Source: Bacteroides sp. CAG:1076
Lineage (GTDB): Bacteria > Bacteroidota > Bacteroidia > Bacteroidales > Bacteroidaceae
Reading direction: 5' to 3'
DNA length: 9,563 bases
Assembly: GCA_000436795.1 (NCBI GenBank)
Contig: HF993252.1
Coordinates: 1-9,563 of the forward strand
The notes beneath the pieces were generated by a model. The model had not been told where the DNA came from. It saw only the letters and a program-made list of their open reading frames with translations, and searched no databases. The position numbers were made by a program, and so were the translations under genes. This document shows, piece by piece, positions 1 to 7,482 of the stretch (position 1 is its first letter; every line of letters starts with the position of its first letter).

Positions 1-313
1 TACCCCAAGACGGGCTGGCATTATAGTTCATATTACCACGCTCACTGGTAGTATTGTCTGCATCAGCACCTAAACCATCTACCAGTTCACAATCGGAGTT
101 CAATCCCCATATAATAGGAATGTATTGTGAATAAGTCTGATCCTGTGCCAGTCCGCCATAAATTTTATTCACACGCAATCCTGTATAATAAGTTGAGTTG
201 TATACAGTATTGTCATTTAGTTCAGAAGGAGCCGTCTGTTCCAAGAAATCAGAACAAGCACTCATGCCCGCAACTCCTGCTGCTAAAGCTAATAACTTAA
301 TTATATTTTTCAT
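1..313 (-). CDS. SusD-like outer-membrane glycan-binding lipoprotein (N-terminal part only)
   Basis: This is the start of a SusD/RagB-family lipoprotein, which forms the lid of a SusC transporter and captures oligosaccharide at the cell surface. Only 104 codons are present; the gene runs off the left edge. Translated from the ATG at 313, it begins MKNIIKLLALAAGVAGMSAC, a short basic n-region and hydrophobic core ending in a lipobox (MSAC, Cys20). The next residues, SDFLEQTAPSE, are acidic as in surface-exported Bacteroidetes lipoproteins and typical of SusD N-termini. The segment after that (residues about 40-75, with IYGGLAQDQTYSQY and WGLNSDCELVDG) fits the first SusD helices, where the family has an N-terminal TPR-like part. 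It lies 20 bp after the SusC stop codon on the same strand and is almost certainly co-transcribed with it. The substrate is inferred from the neighbouring pectin enzyme, not from this fragment. The family call rests on the lipoprotein start plus position next to SusC. Confidence 0.9.
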   Translation of the reverse strand, partial: MKNIIKLLALAAGVAGMSACSDFLEQTAPSELNDNTVYNSTYYTGLRVNKIYGGLAQDQTYSQYIPIIWGLNSDCELVDGLGADADNTTSERGNMNYNASPSWG

Positions 314-333
314 AAATGATATCATATTAGAAA

Positions 334-3300
334 TTAGAATGTAACATTAATACCTGCAACAAACGAACGGCTCTTTGGATAAGCAGCATAATCAATACCC
401 GGAGTCATTGCATTCTTCTTGCTGCTTGTATCGACTTCCGGGTCCGGACCAGAATAGTTTGTCAGGCAGTAAAGGTTATAACCTGTAACGTAAATACGTA
501 CGTTCTGCATAAAAGCTTTTTTCACCCAAGCTTTCGGGAATGTATATCCGATAGTAATATTATTTACTCTCAAGAATGAAGCATCTTCTACTGCATAATC
601 GTTCAGATACATTGCCGTTACAGCAGCAGGATTATAGATATTTGCTCCTGTATTGAGAGCGTTCAATCGTGCAATCAATCCTTCGGCACCACCATAGTAA
701 TCGACTGTAGAACCATCAGGCTTACCTAAATTCAAACCATTTTCAGGATCAATCCAAGTATAACGATTATCCAAAGCAAAATCATTAACCAGGTTATATC
801 CCTTTGCAGAACCTGCACAGAATGAGTTAGCCAGCTTTGTTCCATTTACAATCTGATTACCTACAGAATAGTTAAAGAAGATATTGAAATCGAAGTTTCC
901 AATGAATCCATCGAAACCAAATCCACCCGTCAGCGGAGCAACTGTATTTCCCAACTTCTGTTTAATAGGATCACCGTTTTCATCACACTCATATTTCAAC
1001 TGCCCAGGATAGGGCTTACCACCCGTCAATGAATAGCTGTTATCCTTAATGCCGTCGCGCAAAGCCCATGAAGTGCCATTCAAAACCAATTCACCATTCG
1101 GATTTGTCACCGGATCGTATGCTGTATAGAAACCATTTGTTTTATATCCCCAGATTTCACCTAAGCGTCCCCCTTCTTCTACACGGTAATCTTCATATTT
1201 TGCAATTGTACTACCCGACCAGTTACTACTCTGCCAAGGATTCTCTGTACCCAGTTCATCAATGCGGTTACGGTTATAAGAAATATTAAAGTTGAAGTTC
1301 AATCCCCACTTTGCCTTGTCAGCCAACACAGCATTCAATGTCAATTCAACACCTTTATTAGAAGTCTTACCAAAGTTCTGATACTGGTAGCTATAACCTG
1401 TATTCGACGGGATTTCTGTTTTCATCAACAGATCTTTTGTTGTATTCCAATAGAGATCCAAAGATCCAGACAAACGATTATTAAAGAAACCATAATCAAA
1501 ACCAATGTTACGGGTAATAGTTGTTTCCCACTTCAAGTCTGGATTATACAAATTTGAACCATGTTCCAGCATAGCGCCACGAGTTTCATCAAAGAAAGGA
1601 GCTTTACCTGTATTACCCGACATAGTATAAGTAGTATACATCAAACCAGAGCTGATACGGTTATTACCAGCAGTACCATAGCTCAGACGGACCTTCAGAT
1701 TAGATAACCAATCCTGAGCTTCTTTCATAAACGCTTCATCCGACAAACGCCATGCCAAAGCTGCCGAAGGGAATACACCCCACTGGTTATCTTTTGCGAA
1801 CTTACTGGAACCATCGGCACGAACTGTCACTGTTAACAGATACTTATCCATTAAGGTATAATTTACTCGTCCAAAGAAAGACAGCATATTATCTTTTGCA
1901 GAAATAGTCGTCTGAGTAGGCAAAGCAGTACCCGCTCCCATATTGGCCAAGACTTCATCAATGGTCATGGTAGTAGGAAATGCAACAGAAGTGTTTTCGA
2001 GAGATGTTTCCTGACTGCTACTTACTTCATGTCCTAACAAAACATTCAATTTGTCACGCCCATCGAACAACTTCTTATTATCGTAAGTCAACGTATTCGC
2101 ATTACGCCAGTTTTTTGTGATATCACGTGTCAAAACAGACTGCGGTTGTCCGTTATATCCCAATTTAGAATTCTGAACAGCATCACTTGACCAGACCTGG
2201 TCTGTATTATCATATTTCCAACCGTAACCAAACTCAGAACGGAAGGTCCAGTTCTTAAATGGCTTCCAGTTCAAGCCTACGTTATAATTCTGATTGAATG
2301 TATTTCTCTTTTTATAAGTTGCGAGCAAACGTTCCAACGGATTCTTTTGTGAAGAAGTATTATTTTCTTCATCATCACTATTCGAAGTCAGAGGATCAAC
2401 AGGACGAAAGCGTGCAGCATTTGCAACAATAGAGTTTGCAGCACTCGACTCATTAGTATCAGCACCACCACTCAAACCATCTATGGTAGTGTAACTCATA
2501 CGAGCATTGAAATCCAATGTCATCCATTTACTCAATTCAGCATTAATTTTTGCATTAATGTTGTTTTTATTAAAGCCAGATCCCAACATAATGCTCTTTT
2601 CGTCATTGTGAGCATAACTTACATTATACTTTATCTGCTTGCTACCTCCACTTACATTAACATTATATTGAGCCTGATTTCCTGTACGTCCAAAAATATC
2701 ATCCTGATAATCATATCCCTCTACAGACTTCCAAATATCCATATCAGAATAGTTCCCATAGTCAGTAGAACCTAATTCTTGCTGATAAGCAACATAATTA
2801 TAAGGATCGAGTACTTTAGTTAATCTTGTTACTTTTTTAATACCGAAAGAGGCACCAAAATCGACCTGCGTTTTACCCTCTGTACCACTCTTGGTAGTTA
2901 CGATGATAACACCATTAGCACCACGCGCACCATAAATAGCAGTAGAAGAAGCATCCTTCAAAACATCGATGCTCTGAATTTCAGATGGAGCAATATCGCT
3001 GATACTTGAAACAGGGAACCCATCGACAATATACAACGGAGAATTATCCTGTGACAAAGAACCACCACCACGAACGCGAATCTTTACATCAGCATCAGGA
3101 GAACCTTCAGTTGTGGTAATATTTACACCGGCCAATTTACCAGTCAAAGCTTCTGTTGCACTGGAAACAGGTACAGCAGCAATATCCTCAGCACTTACAG
3201 AAGCAACCGAACCCGTCAAGTCACGTTTGTTAACCGTACCATAACCAATAACAACAACTTCATCCAGCGTTTCAGTGTCTTCTTCCATCACAACATTCAG

Positions 3301-3582
3301 TTGCTTTTGTCCTTCATATTTTACATCTTTATTTCTAAAGCCAATATAAGTAAAAGAAATAACATCTGATTTTTTCACCCCATTCAGTGAGAAGTCACCA
3401 TCGATTCCTGTTATGGTACCATTAGTCGTACCCTTCACCACCACGTTGACACCAATCATTGGTTCACCGTTTTTGTCCTTTACAATACCTTGTACTTGTA
3501 GTCCCTGTGCGAAAGAAGCAAGACAAAGCATGCTCATAATAAGCAAAGAAACAACGTTCCTTATTCTCTGTTGATAATACAT
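334..3582 (-). CDS. SusC/RagA-family TonB-linked outer-membrane transporter
   Basis: Outer-membrane importer of oligosaccharides, powered by TonB-ExbBD and paired with the SusD downstream; here probably for pectin fragments (inferred from context). The 1082-residue length is normal for SusC. Domains in order: signal peptide 1-25 (hydrophobic core VVSLLIMSMLCLASFA, likely cut before Gln26); a CarboxypepD-regulatory-like domain at about 29-100 (VQGIVKDKNGEPMIGVNVVVKGT, then GIDGDFSL and YIGF); the hallmark DEVVVIGYGT at 107-116, which covers the TonB-box region; a plug domain at about 117-235 (GSVASVSAEDI, then IRVRGGGSL, PLYIVDGFPV and IYGARGANGVIIVTTKSG); then a beta-barrel ending in the usual terminal aromatic (GINVTF). 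No STN domain is present between signal and CarboxypepD domain, so it is not of the type that signals to an ECF anti-sigma factor. The chosen ATG gives a complete signal peptide. The start codon lies inside an inverted-repeat arm described separately. The gene follows the pectinase gene on the same strand after 103 bp. Confidence 0.97.
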   Translation of the reverse strand: MYYQQRIRNVVSLLIMSMLCLASFAQGLQVQGIVKDKNGEPMIGVNVVVKGTTNGTITGIDGDFSLNGVKKSDVISFTYIGFRNKDVKYEGQKQLNVVMEEDTETLDEVVVIGYGTVNKRDLTGSVASVSAEDIAAVPVSSATEALTGKLAGVNITTTEGSPDADVKIRVRGGGSLSQDNSPLYIVDGFPVSSISDIAPSEIQSIDVLKDASSTAIYGARGANGVIIVTTKSGTEGKTQVDFGASFGIKKVTRLTKVLDPYNYVAYQQELGSTDYGNYSDMDIWKSVEGYDYQDDIFGRTGNQAQYNVNVSGGSKQIKYNVSYAHNDEKSIMLGSGFNKNNINAKINAELSKWMTLDFNARMSYTTIDGLSGGADTNESSAANSIVANAARFRPVDPLTSNSDDEENNTSSQKNPLERLLATYKKRNTFNQNYNVGLNWKPFKNWTFRSEFGYGWKYDNTDQVWSSDAVQNSKLGYNGQPQSVLTRDITKNWRNANTLTYDNKKLFDGRDKLNVLLGHEVSSSQETSLENTSVAFPTTMTIDEVLANMGAGTALPTQTTISAKDNMLSFFGRVNYTLMDKYLLTVTVRADGSSKFAKDNQWGVFPSAALAWRLSDEAFMKEAQDWLSNLKVRLSYGTAGNNRISSGLMYTTYTMSGNTGKAPFFDETRGAMLEHGSNLYNPDLKWETTITRNIGFDYGFFNNRLSGSLDLYWNTTKDLLMKTEIPSNTGYSYQYQNFGKTSNKGVELTLNAVLADKAKWGLNFNFNISYNRNRIDELGTENPWQSSNWSGSTIAKYEDYRVEEGGRLGEIWGYKTNGFYTAYDPVTNPNGELVLNGTSWALRDGIKDNSYSLTGGKPYPGQLKYECDENGDPIKQKLGNTVAPLTGGFGFDGFIGNFDFNIFFNYSVGNQIVNGTKLANSFCAGSAKGYNLVNDFALDNRYTWIDPENGLNLGKPDGSTVDYYGGAEGLIARLNALNTGANIYNPAAVTAMYLNDYAVEDASFLRVNNITIGYTFPKAWVKKAFMQNVRIYVTGYNLYCLTNYSGPDPEVDTSSKKNAMTPGIDYAAYPKSRSFVAGINVTF

Positions 3583-3654
3583 AAAAAAATGTGTTTTAAA
3601 GATGATATTAAAATTAGTTCACAAATATCCCTCTAACACACATTTTTTATGTAT
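3577..3654. repeat. Inverted repeat around the susC start codon and leader
   Basis: The left core, 3577-3594, is atacataaaaaaatgtgt. The right core, 3638-3654, is acacattttttatgtat, its reverse complement except for one extra A. Similarity continues on both sides with a few mismatches (about 3573-3601 against about 3631-3659). The loop is about 43 bp (3595-3637) and contains the probable susC -7 element. The left arm contains the susC ATG (3580-3582). Transcripts reading through from the pectinase gene would contain both arms and could form a hairpin that hides the susC start; transcripts starting inside the loop would lack the upstream arm. The arms are AT-rich, so chance contributes more than in balanced sequence. 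The function is unknown. Confidence 0.6.
3622..3653 (-). promoter_or_regulatory. Probable susC promoter
   Basis: Read on the minus strand, GATATTTG (3629-3622) matches the Bacteroides -7 consensus TAnnTTTG at all defined positions except the first. It lies 39 bp before the susC ATG. There is no TTTG at the -33 distance; instead TACAT (3653-3649) sits 19 bp upstream. The same TACAT-N19 arrangement precedes the pectinase gene, which suggests an activator-dependent promoter. The call is based on pattern matching alone. Confidence 0.45.
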
Positions 3655-3685
3655 AATTTTTGATTTTAAAAACGTAAAAATTGTT

Positions 3686-5788
3686 TTATTCACTAAAAGT
3701 CCATGAACTCGACAAATTATAACAATCTGATATAGTTATTCTTTCTGCCTCCTTACGAGAGAGTTGTTTCGCCCATTTCACACGAGTATCGATACAAGCC
3801 CCTTCTCCACTATTTTCATACTCAGCATAACGTGCCGTCTTTTCATTCTCGGCATTTCTCCAGTTATCCCAACCCGCTCCAACAATATGTTTTCCTAATT
3901 CGCAATTCATAAAGACGGTATAAGCATACGGCCTCCAAGGTCTTCCTAAATAAACTTTATCAATACCCTCAGCAGCTGTCAACTTACATCTATTAAATAC
4001 ATAACCATATTTTATATCTTTAGGCGTAGAAGCAGCCGTTATATATGAATTAGCCTTACTGTATATCGTACAACCTTCAAACCAAGCAGTTGCAGGACCA
4101 AATATAAAATCTGTCGTACCTTCAATATAACAATTTTCAAAATATAGACGAGTACCTCCAATCCCCGTATAAACAGTATCCTGATTGCCTAAAAAACGAC
4201 AATTAATAAAGCGCAAGCAATCACCCTCTGTATGTAAAGCTACGGCTTGCCCCAGCCGGGGAGCATTATTTTCAATCGTTATATTACGGAATGTAATATG
4301 ATTACCCTCTACTTTCAGCGTATAAGTACGAAAAGTACCCATATGATTCATATTGGCATGGTCGGCATAAGTTATAATAGTATTTTGTGGATCTTCACCT
4401 ATAATTTCCACATTCTGTAACCATGATGGTACAATTAGCTTTTCTTTATATACACCTTTCTTTATATAAACCTTTACATCAAAATCCATAAAAGCACGAA
4501 TACCTTCCAATGCATCAGCAATAGTGACATAATCTCCTGTTCCATCCTGAGCAACAACCAGTTCCCTCGGCTCCGCAAAACGACGCTTTTCTTTGGGTAA
4601 CCTCTCCCACTCCAAACTTGCCAATATAAACGGACCAACAGCCTTAGGATCGTTATCCCGAATCTGTTCGTGTATATAATAATCATAATCTCCCATTCTA
4701 TAATTCTTTCCACCTAACCCTGCAACAGCACACGCTTTTGTAATGGAGACTAACCCGTTATCATCAACTCTAATAAATTCATTCAGAATGCCTTCGTATC
4801 CCTTGCGGGCTACTGTAAAATAGGAAGAGGGAATATACCCTTTACGAACAGCCTTAAATAATGAATAGACGAACATTGTAGAACATGAAGATTCCAAATA
4901 ATTCCCAGGTTCCCCGCTTTTATCCATTACCTGATACCATAACCCCTCCGGACTTTGATATTTCTTTAAAGTTTTGGCAATATGGTTTAGTATAACAATA
5001 ACAGTATCTCGTCCAGGTTCATGTCGAGGTATGAAGTCCAAATTATCAACTATAGCCATCATATACCAGCCTAAGGCACGTCCCCAACAATGCTGTGACT
5101 GTCCTGTTTCTTTATCTGCCCATTTCTCACGCTTACTCACATCACAAGCATGACGAAACAAGCCATTGGCCGGATCATATGTATGCTGTGCTACTATTTT
5201 TATCTGATTTATCACCTCCTGATAAGCTTCCGGTTCATTGTTACGATAAGCGTATTCGGCCAAGAAAGGAGTTCCCATATAAAGCCCGTCCAGCCACATC
5301 TGATTGGGATAAACCTTTTTATGCCAAAATCCTCCATCTGTATTGCGAGGCTGCCCTTCAAACTGACTTCTTAATAAATCTAATGCTTTCTTGTATTTAC
5401 CTTCTTTCGTCTGCTCATAAATACGAAACAGCATTTTACCCGAATTGATACGATCCAAACTATAATCAGTAAGCTTATATTTCTTTATCGTTCCATCTTC
5501 GTTGACCATTGTATCGGCATACGCCAAAGCATATTCATAAAATTTCGAATCCCCATAACGGTCATATACATCCATCATAGCTCCCAGTTCCAACCCATGA
5601 CAATAATCCCATTTAAGCGAAGGTTGAAAATCTACCTGCCAGGATTCCGGATTACGGACCATCTCCGATTCAGCCATCCGGACCGACCAAGGTTTCTGCT
5701 CTTTTGGAAAACTTTTTTCTGTTTGAGCCATACCGGCAATGCCAAGCATAAGTCCCAGGCATCCTACTAAAATCTTTTTGTTTTTCAT
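3686..5788 (-). CDS. Secreted bifunctional GH105 unsaturated uronyl hydrolase / CE8 pectin methylesterase
   Basis: This 700-residue protein joins two pectin-active domains. It has a type I signal peptide (MKNKKILVGCLGLMLGIAGMA, likely cut before Gln22), so it should act in the periplasm or outside the cell. Residues about 35-395 are a GH105 (YteR/RhiN-like) (alpha/alpha)6 barrel: MWLDGLYMGTPFLAEY at 164-179 carries the probable catalytic Asp167, followed by HCWGRALGWYMMAI (233-246) and YLESSCSTMFVYSL (297-310). GH105 enzymes hydrate and remove a 4,5-unsaturated galacturonyl unit from lyase products. Residues about 408-700 are a CE8 right-handed beta-helix, which hydrolyses methyl esters of polygalacturonate. 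It begins VVAQDGTGDYVTIADAL and keeps the family motifs GVYKEKL (445-451), QAVAL (514-518), QDTVYT (536-541), DFIFG (560-564) and LGRPW (614-618), so the expected residues Gln514, Gln536, Asp537, Asp560, Arg616 and Trp618 are all present. The gene is first in the leftward susC/susD arm and is noticeably more AT-rich than the rightward genes. The domain calls are firm; the exact substrate is inferred. Confidence 0.95.
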   Translation of the reverse strand: MKNKKILVGCLGLMLGIAGMAQTEKSFPKEQKPWSVRMAESEMVRNPESWQVDFQPSLKWDYCHGLELGAMMDVYDRYGDSKFYEYALAYADTMVNEDGTIKKYKLTDYSLDRINSGKMLFRIYEQTKEGKYKKALDLLRSQFEGQPRNTDGGFWHKKVYPNQMWLDGLYMGTPFLAEYAYRNNEPEAYQEVINQIKIVAQHTYDPANGLFRHACDVSKREKWADKETGQSQHCWGRALGWYMMAIVDNLDFIPRHEPGRDTVIVILNHIAKTLKKYQSPEGLWYQVMDKSGEPGNYLESSCSTMFVYSLFKAVRKGYIPSSYFTVARKGYEGILNEFIRVDDNGLVSITKACAVAGLGGKNYRMGDYDYYIHEQIRDNDPKAVGPFILASLEWERLPKEKRRFAEPRELVVAQDGTGDYVTIADALEGIRAFMDFDVKVYIKKGVYKEKLIVPSWLQNVEIIGEDPQNTIITYADHANMNHMGTFRTYTLKVEGNHITFRNITIENNAPRLGQAVALHTEGDCLRFINCRFLGNQDTVYTGIGGTRLYFENCYIEGTTDFIFGPATAWFEGCTIYSKANSYITAASTPKDIKYGYVFNRCKLTAAEGIDKVYLGRPWRPYAYTVFMNCELGKHIVGAGWDNWRNAENEKTARYAEYENSGEGACIDTRVKWAKQLSRKEAERITISDCYNLSSSWTFSE

Positions 5789-5813
5789 GTCTCGACTAAA
5801 CTTTTAATAAATA

Positions 5814-5845
5814 CAAATATAAGGAAAAACAGTTACCCGAATGTA
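5814..5845 (-). promoter_or_regulatory. Probable promoter of the GH105-CE8 gene
   Basis: On the minus strand TATATTTG (5821-5814) is a full match to the Bacteroides -7 consensus TAnnTTTG, 25 bp before the ATG, which implies a short leader. No TTTG occurs at the -33 distance. TACAT (5845-5841) sits 19 bp upstream of the -7, as it does before susC. The missing -33 element would fit dependence on an activator. Confidence 0.6.
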
Positions 5846-5871
5846 GAAATTCTGTGCTTAAAGGTGGATTT

Positions 5872-5894
5872 ATTATTCACGGATATAGAATAAT
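5872..5894. promoter_or_regulatory. Inverted repeat overlapping the palindrome in the divergent region
   Basis: ATTATTC (5872-5878) and GAATAAT (5888-5894) are perfect 7-bp inverted arms separated by 9 bp, giving a 16-bp centre-to-centre distance. The right arm overlaps the first two bases of the adjacent 12-bp palindrome. It could be a second regulator site or an AT-rich coincidence. Confidence 0.35.
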
Positions 5895-5904
5895 CGTGCA
5901 CGAT
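5893..5904. promoter_or_regulatory. Perfect 12-bp palindrome, probable operator
   Basis: The sequence atcgtgcacgat equals its own reverse complement. It is GC-containing in an otherwise AT-rich stretch and lies near the middle of the 261-bp region between the two divergent arms: about 72 bp upstream of the -7 of the pectinase gene and about 76 bp upstream of the -7 of the IIC gene. The symmetry and near-equal spacing suggest a dimeric regulator serving both directions. The size and form would suit a LacI- or GntR-type protein, but the family cannot be told from the site and no regulator gene is in the window. Confidence 0.55.
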
Positions 5905-5956
5905 AACGAAAAAAACTTGTTTATTTGACTAAAGTTTCGAATTAAATCAAAATTCA

Positions 5957-5988
5957 ATTGCAAATTAAAAGAAAAGGGTTTATTTTTG
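5957..5988 (+). promoter_or_regulatory. Probable promoter of the IIC-kduI operon
   Basis: TATTTTTG (5981-5988) is a full match to the Bacteroides -7 consensus TAnnTTTG. ATTG (5957-5960) matches three of four bases of the -33 TTTG with a spacer of 20 bp, which is within the usual range. The expected leader is roughly 50-55 nt to the ATG at 6050. Two near-identical 11-bp repeats flank the -7 element and are listed separately. Confidence 0.65.
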
Positions 5989-6000
5989 GTGCAATTTAAA
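5959..6000 (+). repeat. Direct repeat flanking the IIC promoter -7 element
   Basis: TGCAAATTAAA (5959-5969) and TGCAATTTAAA (5990-6000) agree at 10 of 11 positions and start 31 bp apart, about three helical turns. The first copy lies just after the -33-like ATTG and the second spans the expected transcription start. This would suit a repressor or a co-operative pair of binding sites; the AT-rich composition makes it only suggestive. Confidence 0.35.
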
Positions 6001-6049
6001 TGAATAATTAACCCTAATATCACGATTTACTGAAAGACAAAAGCAAATT

Positions 6050-7435
6050 ATGGAACAAGTTTTTAGCTATATCATCGGTCTGGGAGCAGCGGTGATGATG
6101 CCTATTATTTTTACTATTTTAGGAGTATGCATCGGTATTAAATTTGGCAAGGCCCTGAAGAGCGGCTTACTCGTAGGAGTAGGATTCGTTGGCTTGTCAG
6201 TAGTAACAGCATTGCTTACAAGCAGCTTGGGAGATCCCTTGAAAAAAGTAACCGAAATCTATGGACTGAGTCTTGGAATCTTCGATATGGGATGGCCGGC
6301 TGCTGCCTCTGTTGCGTACAATACTTCAGTAGGAGCATTCATCATTCCGGTATGTCTGGCAGTCAACATAGTTATGCTGCTGACCAAAACGACGAAGACC
6401 GTCAACATCGACTTGTGGAATTACTGGCATTTTGCATTCATCGGAGCAGTAGTCTATTTCGCTTCGGACAGTATCTGGTGGGGATTTTTTGCCGCAATCA
6501 TCTGCTACATTATCACACTGATCATGGCAGACCTGACAAGCAAGCAGTTTCAGACATACTATGAAAAGATGGATGGAATATCTATTCCACAACCGTTCTG
6601 CCAGGGATTCGTACCTTTTGCCGTAGTGATAAACAAGGCACTCGACAAAATTCCGGGATTTGAAAAGCTGAATATCGACGCGGAAGGCATGAAGAAAAAA
6701 TTCGGAATCATGGGAGAGCCGCTTTTCCTTGGAGTAATTGTAGGATGTGCCATCGGTGCGCTTGCCTGCGAAAACAGCAAGGAGCTGGTAGACAACATCC
6801 CGTCCATTCTGGGACTGGGCATCAAGATGGGAGCAGTTATGGAACTTATTCCACGTATCACCTCGCTGTTCATTGAGGGATTACGTCCTATTTCGGATGC
6901 AACCCGTGAGCTCATTGCACGCAAGTTCAAGAATGCGGCCGGACTGAATATCGGTATGAGCCCGGCGCTCGTCATCGGACATCCTACAACACTGGTTGTT
7001 TCACTGTTGCTTATTCCGGTAACACTCTTCCTTTCCGTTGTCCTTCCGGGTAACCAGTTCCTGCCTTTGGCTTCACTGGCTGGAATGTTCTACCTGTTTC
7101 CCGCAGTTTTACCCATAACAAAGGGTAATGTACTGAAAACTTTCATTATCGGACTGGTAGCACTCATCGTCGGACTATACTTTGTAACCGATCTTGCTCC
7201 GTTCTTCACACAGGCTGCACAGGACGTATTTGCCAAGACCGGTGACTCGGCTGTAAAGATACCTGAAGGATTTCAAGGAGGCGCACTCGACTTCGCTTCA
7301 AGTCTGTTCTCATGGATTATTTTCCATCTGGTATACAACCTGAAGATTGCAGGATCCGCCATACTCGTTGTCTGCACACTGGCACTTGCCATTTTCAACA
7401 GAAGACGGATAATCAAGGAAAGCCGACAGAAATAA
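6050..7435 (+). CDS. PTS galactitol-type IIC membrane permease, without PTS partners in view
   Basis: A 461-residue, highly hydrophobic protein resembling the GatC / galactitol-specific IIC family, the membrane channel of a phosphotransferase system. The N-terminus (IGLGAAVMMPIIFTILGVCIG, residues 9-29, then KFGKALKSGLLVGVGFVG) is characteristic. Later family-type features are GWPAAASVAYNT (81-92), FGIMGEPLFLGVIVG (218-232), GLRPISDATRELI (277-289), IGHPTT (309-314) and PLASLAGMFYLFP (339-351). I count roughly ten to twelve hydrophobic segments, and the C-terminus is basic (NRRRIIKESRQK). Length is normal for a stand-alone IIC. No IIA or IIB domain is fused, and no IIA, IIB, HPr or enzyme I gene appears in the window, so phosphorylating transport cannot be assumed; it may work as a secondary carrier. 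It begins the rightward operon, 47 bp ahead of the isomerase gene, which points to a uronate or deoxy-ketouronate substrate (inference). The family call is firm; substrate and energy source are open. Confidence 0.9.
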   Translation: MEQVFSYIIGLGAAVMMPIIFTILGVCIGIKFGKALKSGLLVGVGFVGLSVVTALLTSSLGDPLKKVTEIYGLSLGIFDMGWPAAASVAYNTSVGAFIIPVCLAVNIVMLLTKTTKTVNIDLWNYWHFAFIGAVVYFASDSIWWGFFAAIICYIITLIMADLTSKQFQTYYEKMDGISIPQPFCQGFVPFAVVINKALDKIPGFEKLNIDAEGMKKKFGIMGEPLFLGVIVGCAIGALACENSKELVDNIPSILGLGIKMGAVMELIPRITSLFIEGLRPISDATRELIARKFKNAAGLNIGMSPALVIGHPTTLVVSLLLIPVTLFLSVVLPGNQFLPLASLAGMFYLFPAVLPITKGNVLKTFIIGLVALIVGLYFVTDLAPFFTQAAQDVFAKTGDSAVKIPEGFQGGALDFASSLFSWIIFHLVYNLKIAGSAILVVCTLALAIFNRRRIIKESRQK

Positions 7436-7482
7436 TTATTTTCGAACAAATCAATAATACAATAATATAAAATTAAGAACAT

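Noticed and set aside
3655..3682. AATTTTT/AAAAATT inverted repeat after the pectinase gene as an intrinsic terminator
   Set aside because: The stem is only A-T pairs and would be very weak; in an AT-rich spacer such pairs are expected by chance.
5095..5448. A 117-codon open frame on the plus strand inside the GH105-CE8 gene
   Set aside because: It lies antisense to a well-supported coding region, its translation resembles no protein family, and it has no signal or promoter of its own.
5759..5788. Lipobox-like LVGC at residues 7-10 of the GH105-CE8 protein
   Set aside because: The hydrophobic core continues well past this Cys and ends at a good type I cleavage site (GMA before Gln22), so a lipoprotein signal is less likely.
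6559..6975. A 138-codon open frame on the minus strand inside the IIC gene
   Set aside because: It is opposite a clear membrane-protein gene and its composition (rich in Ser, Pro and Ile) is what antisense of such a gene gives.
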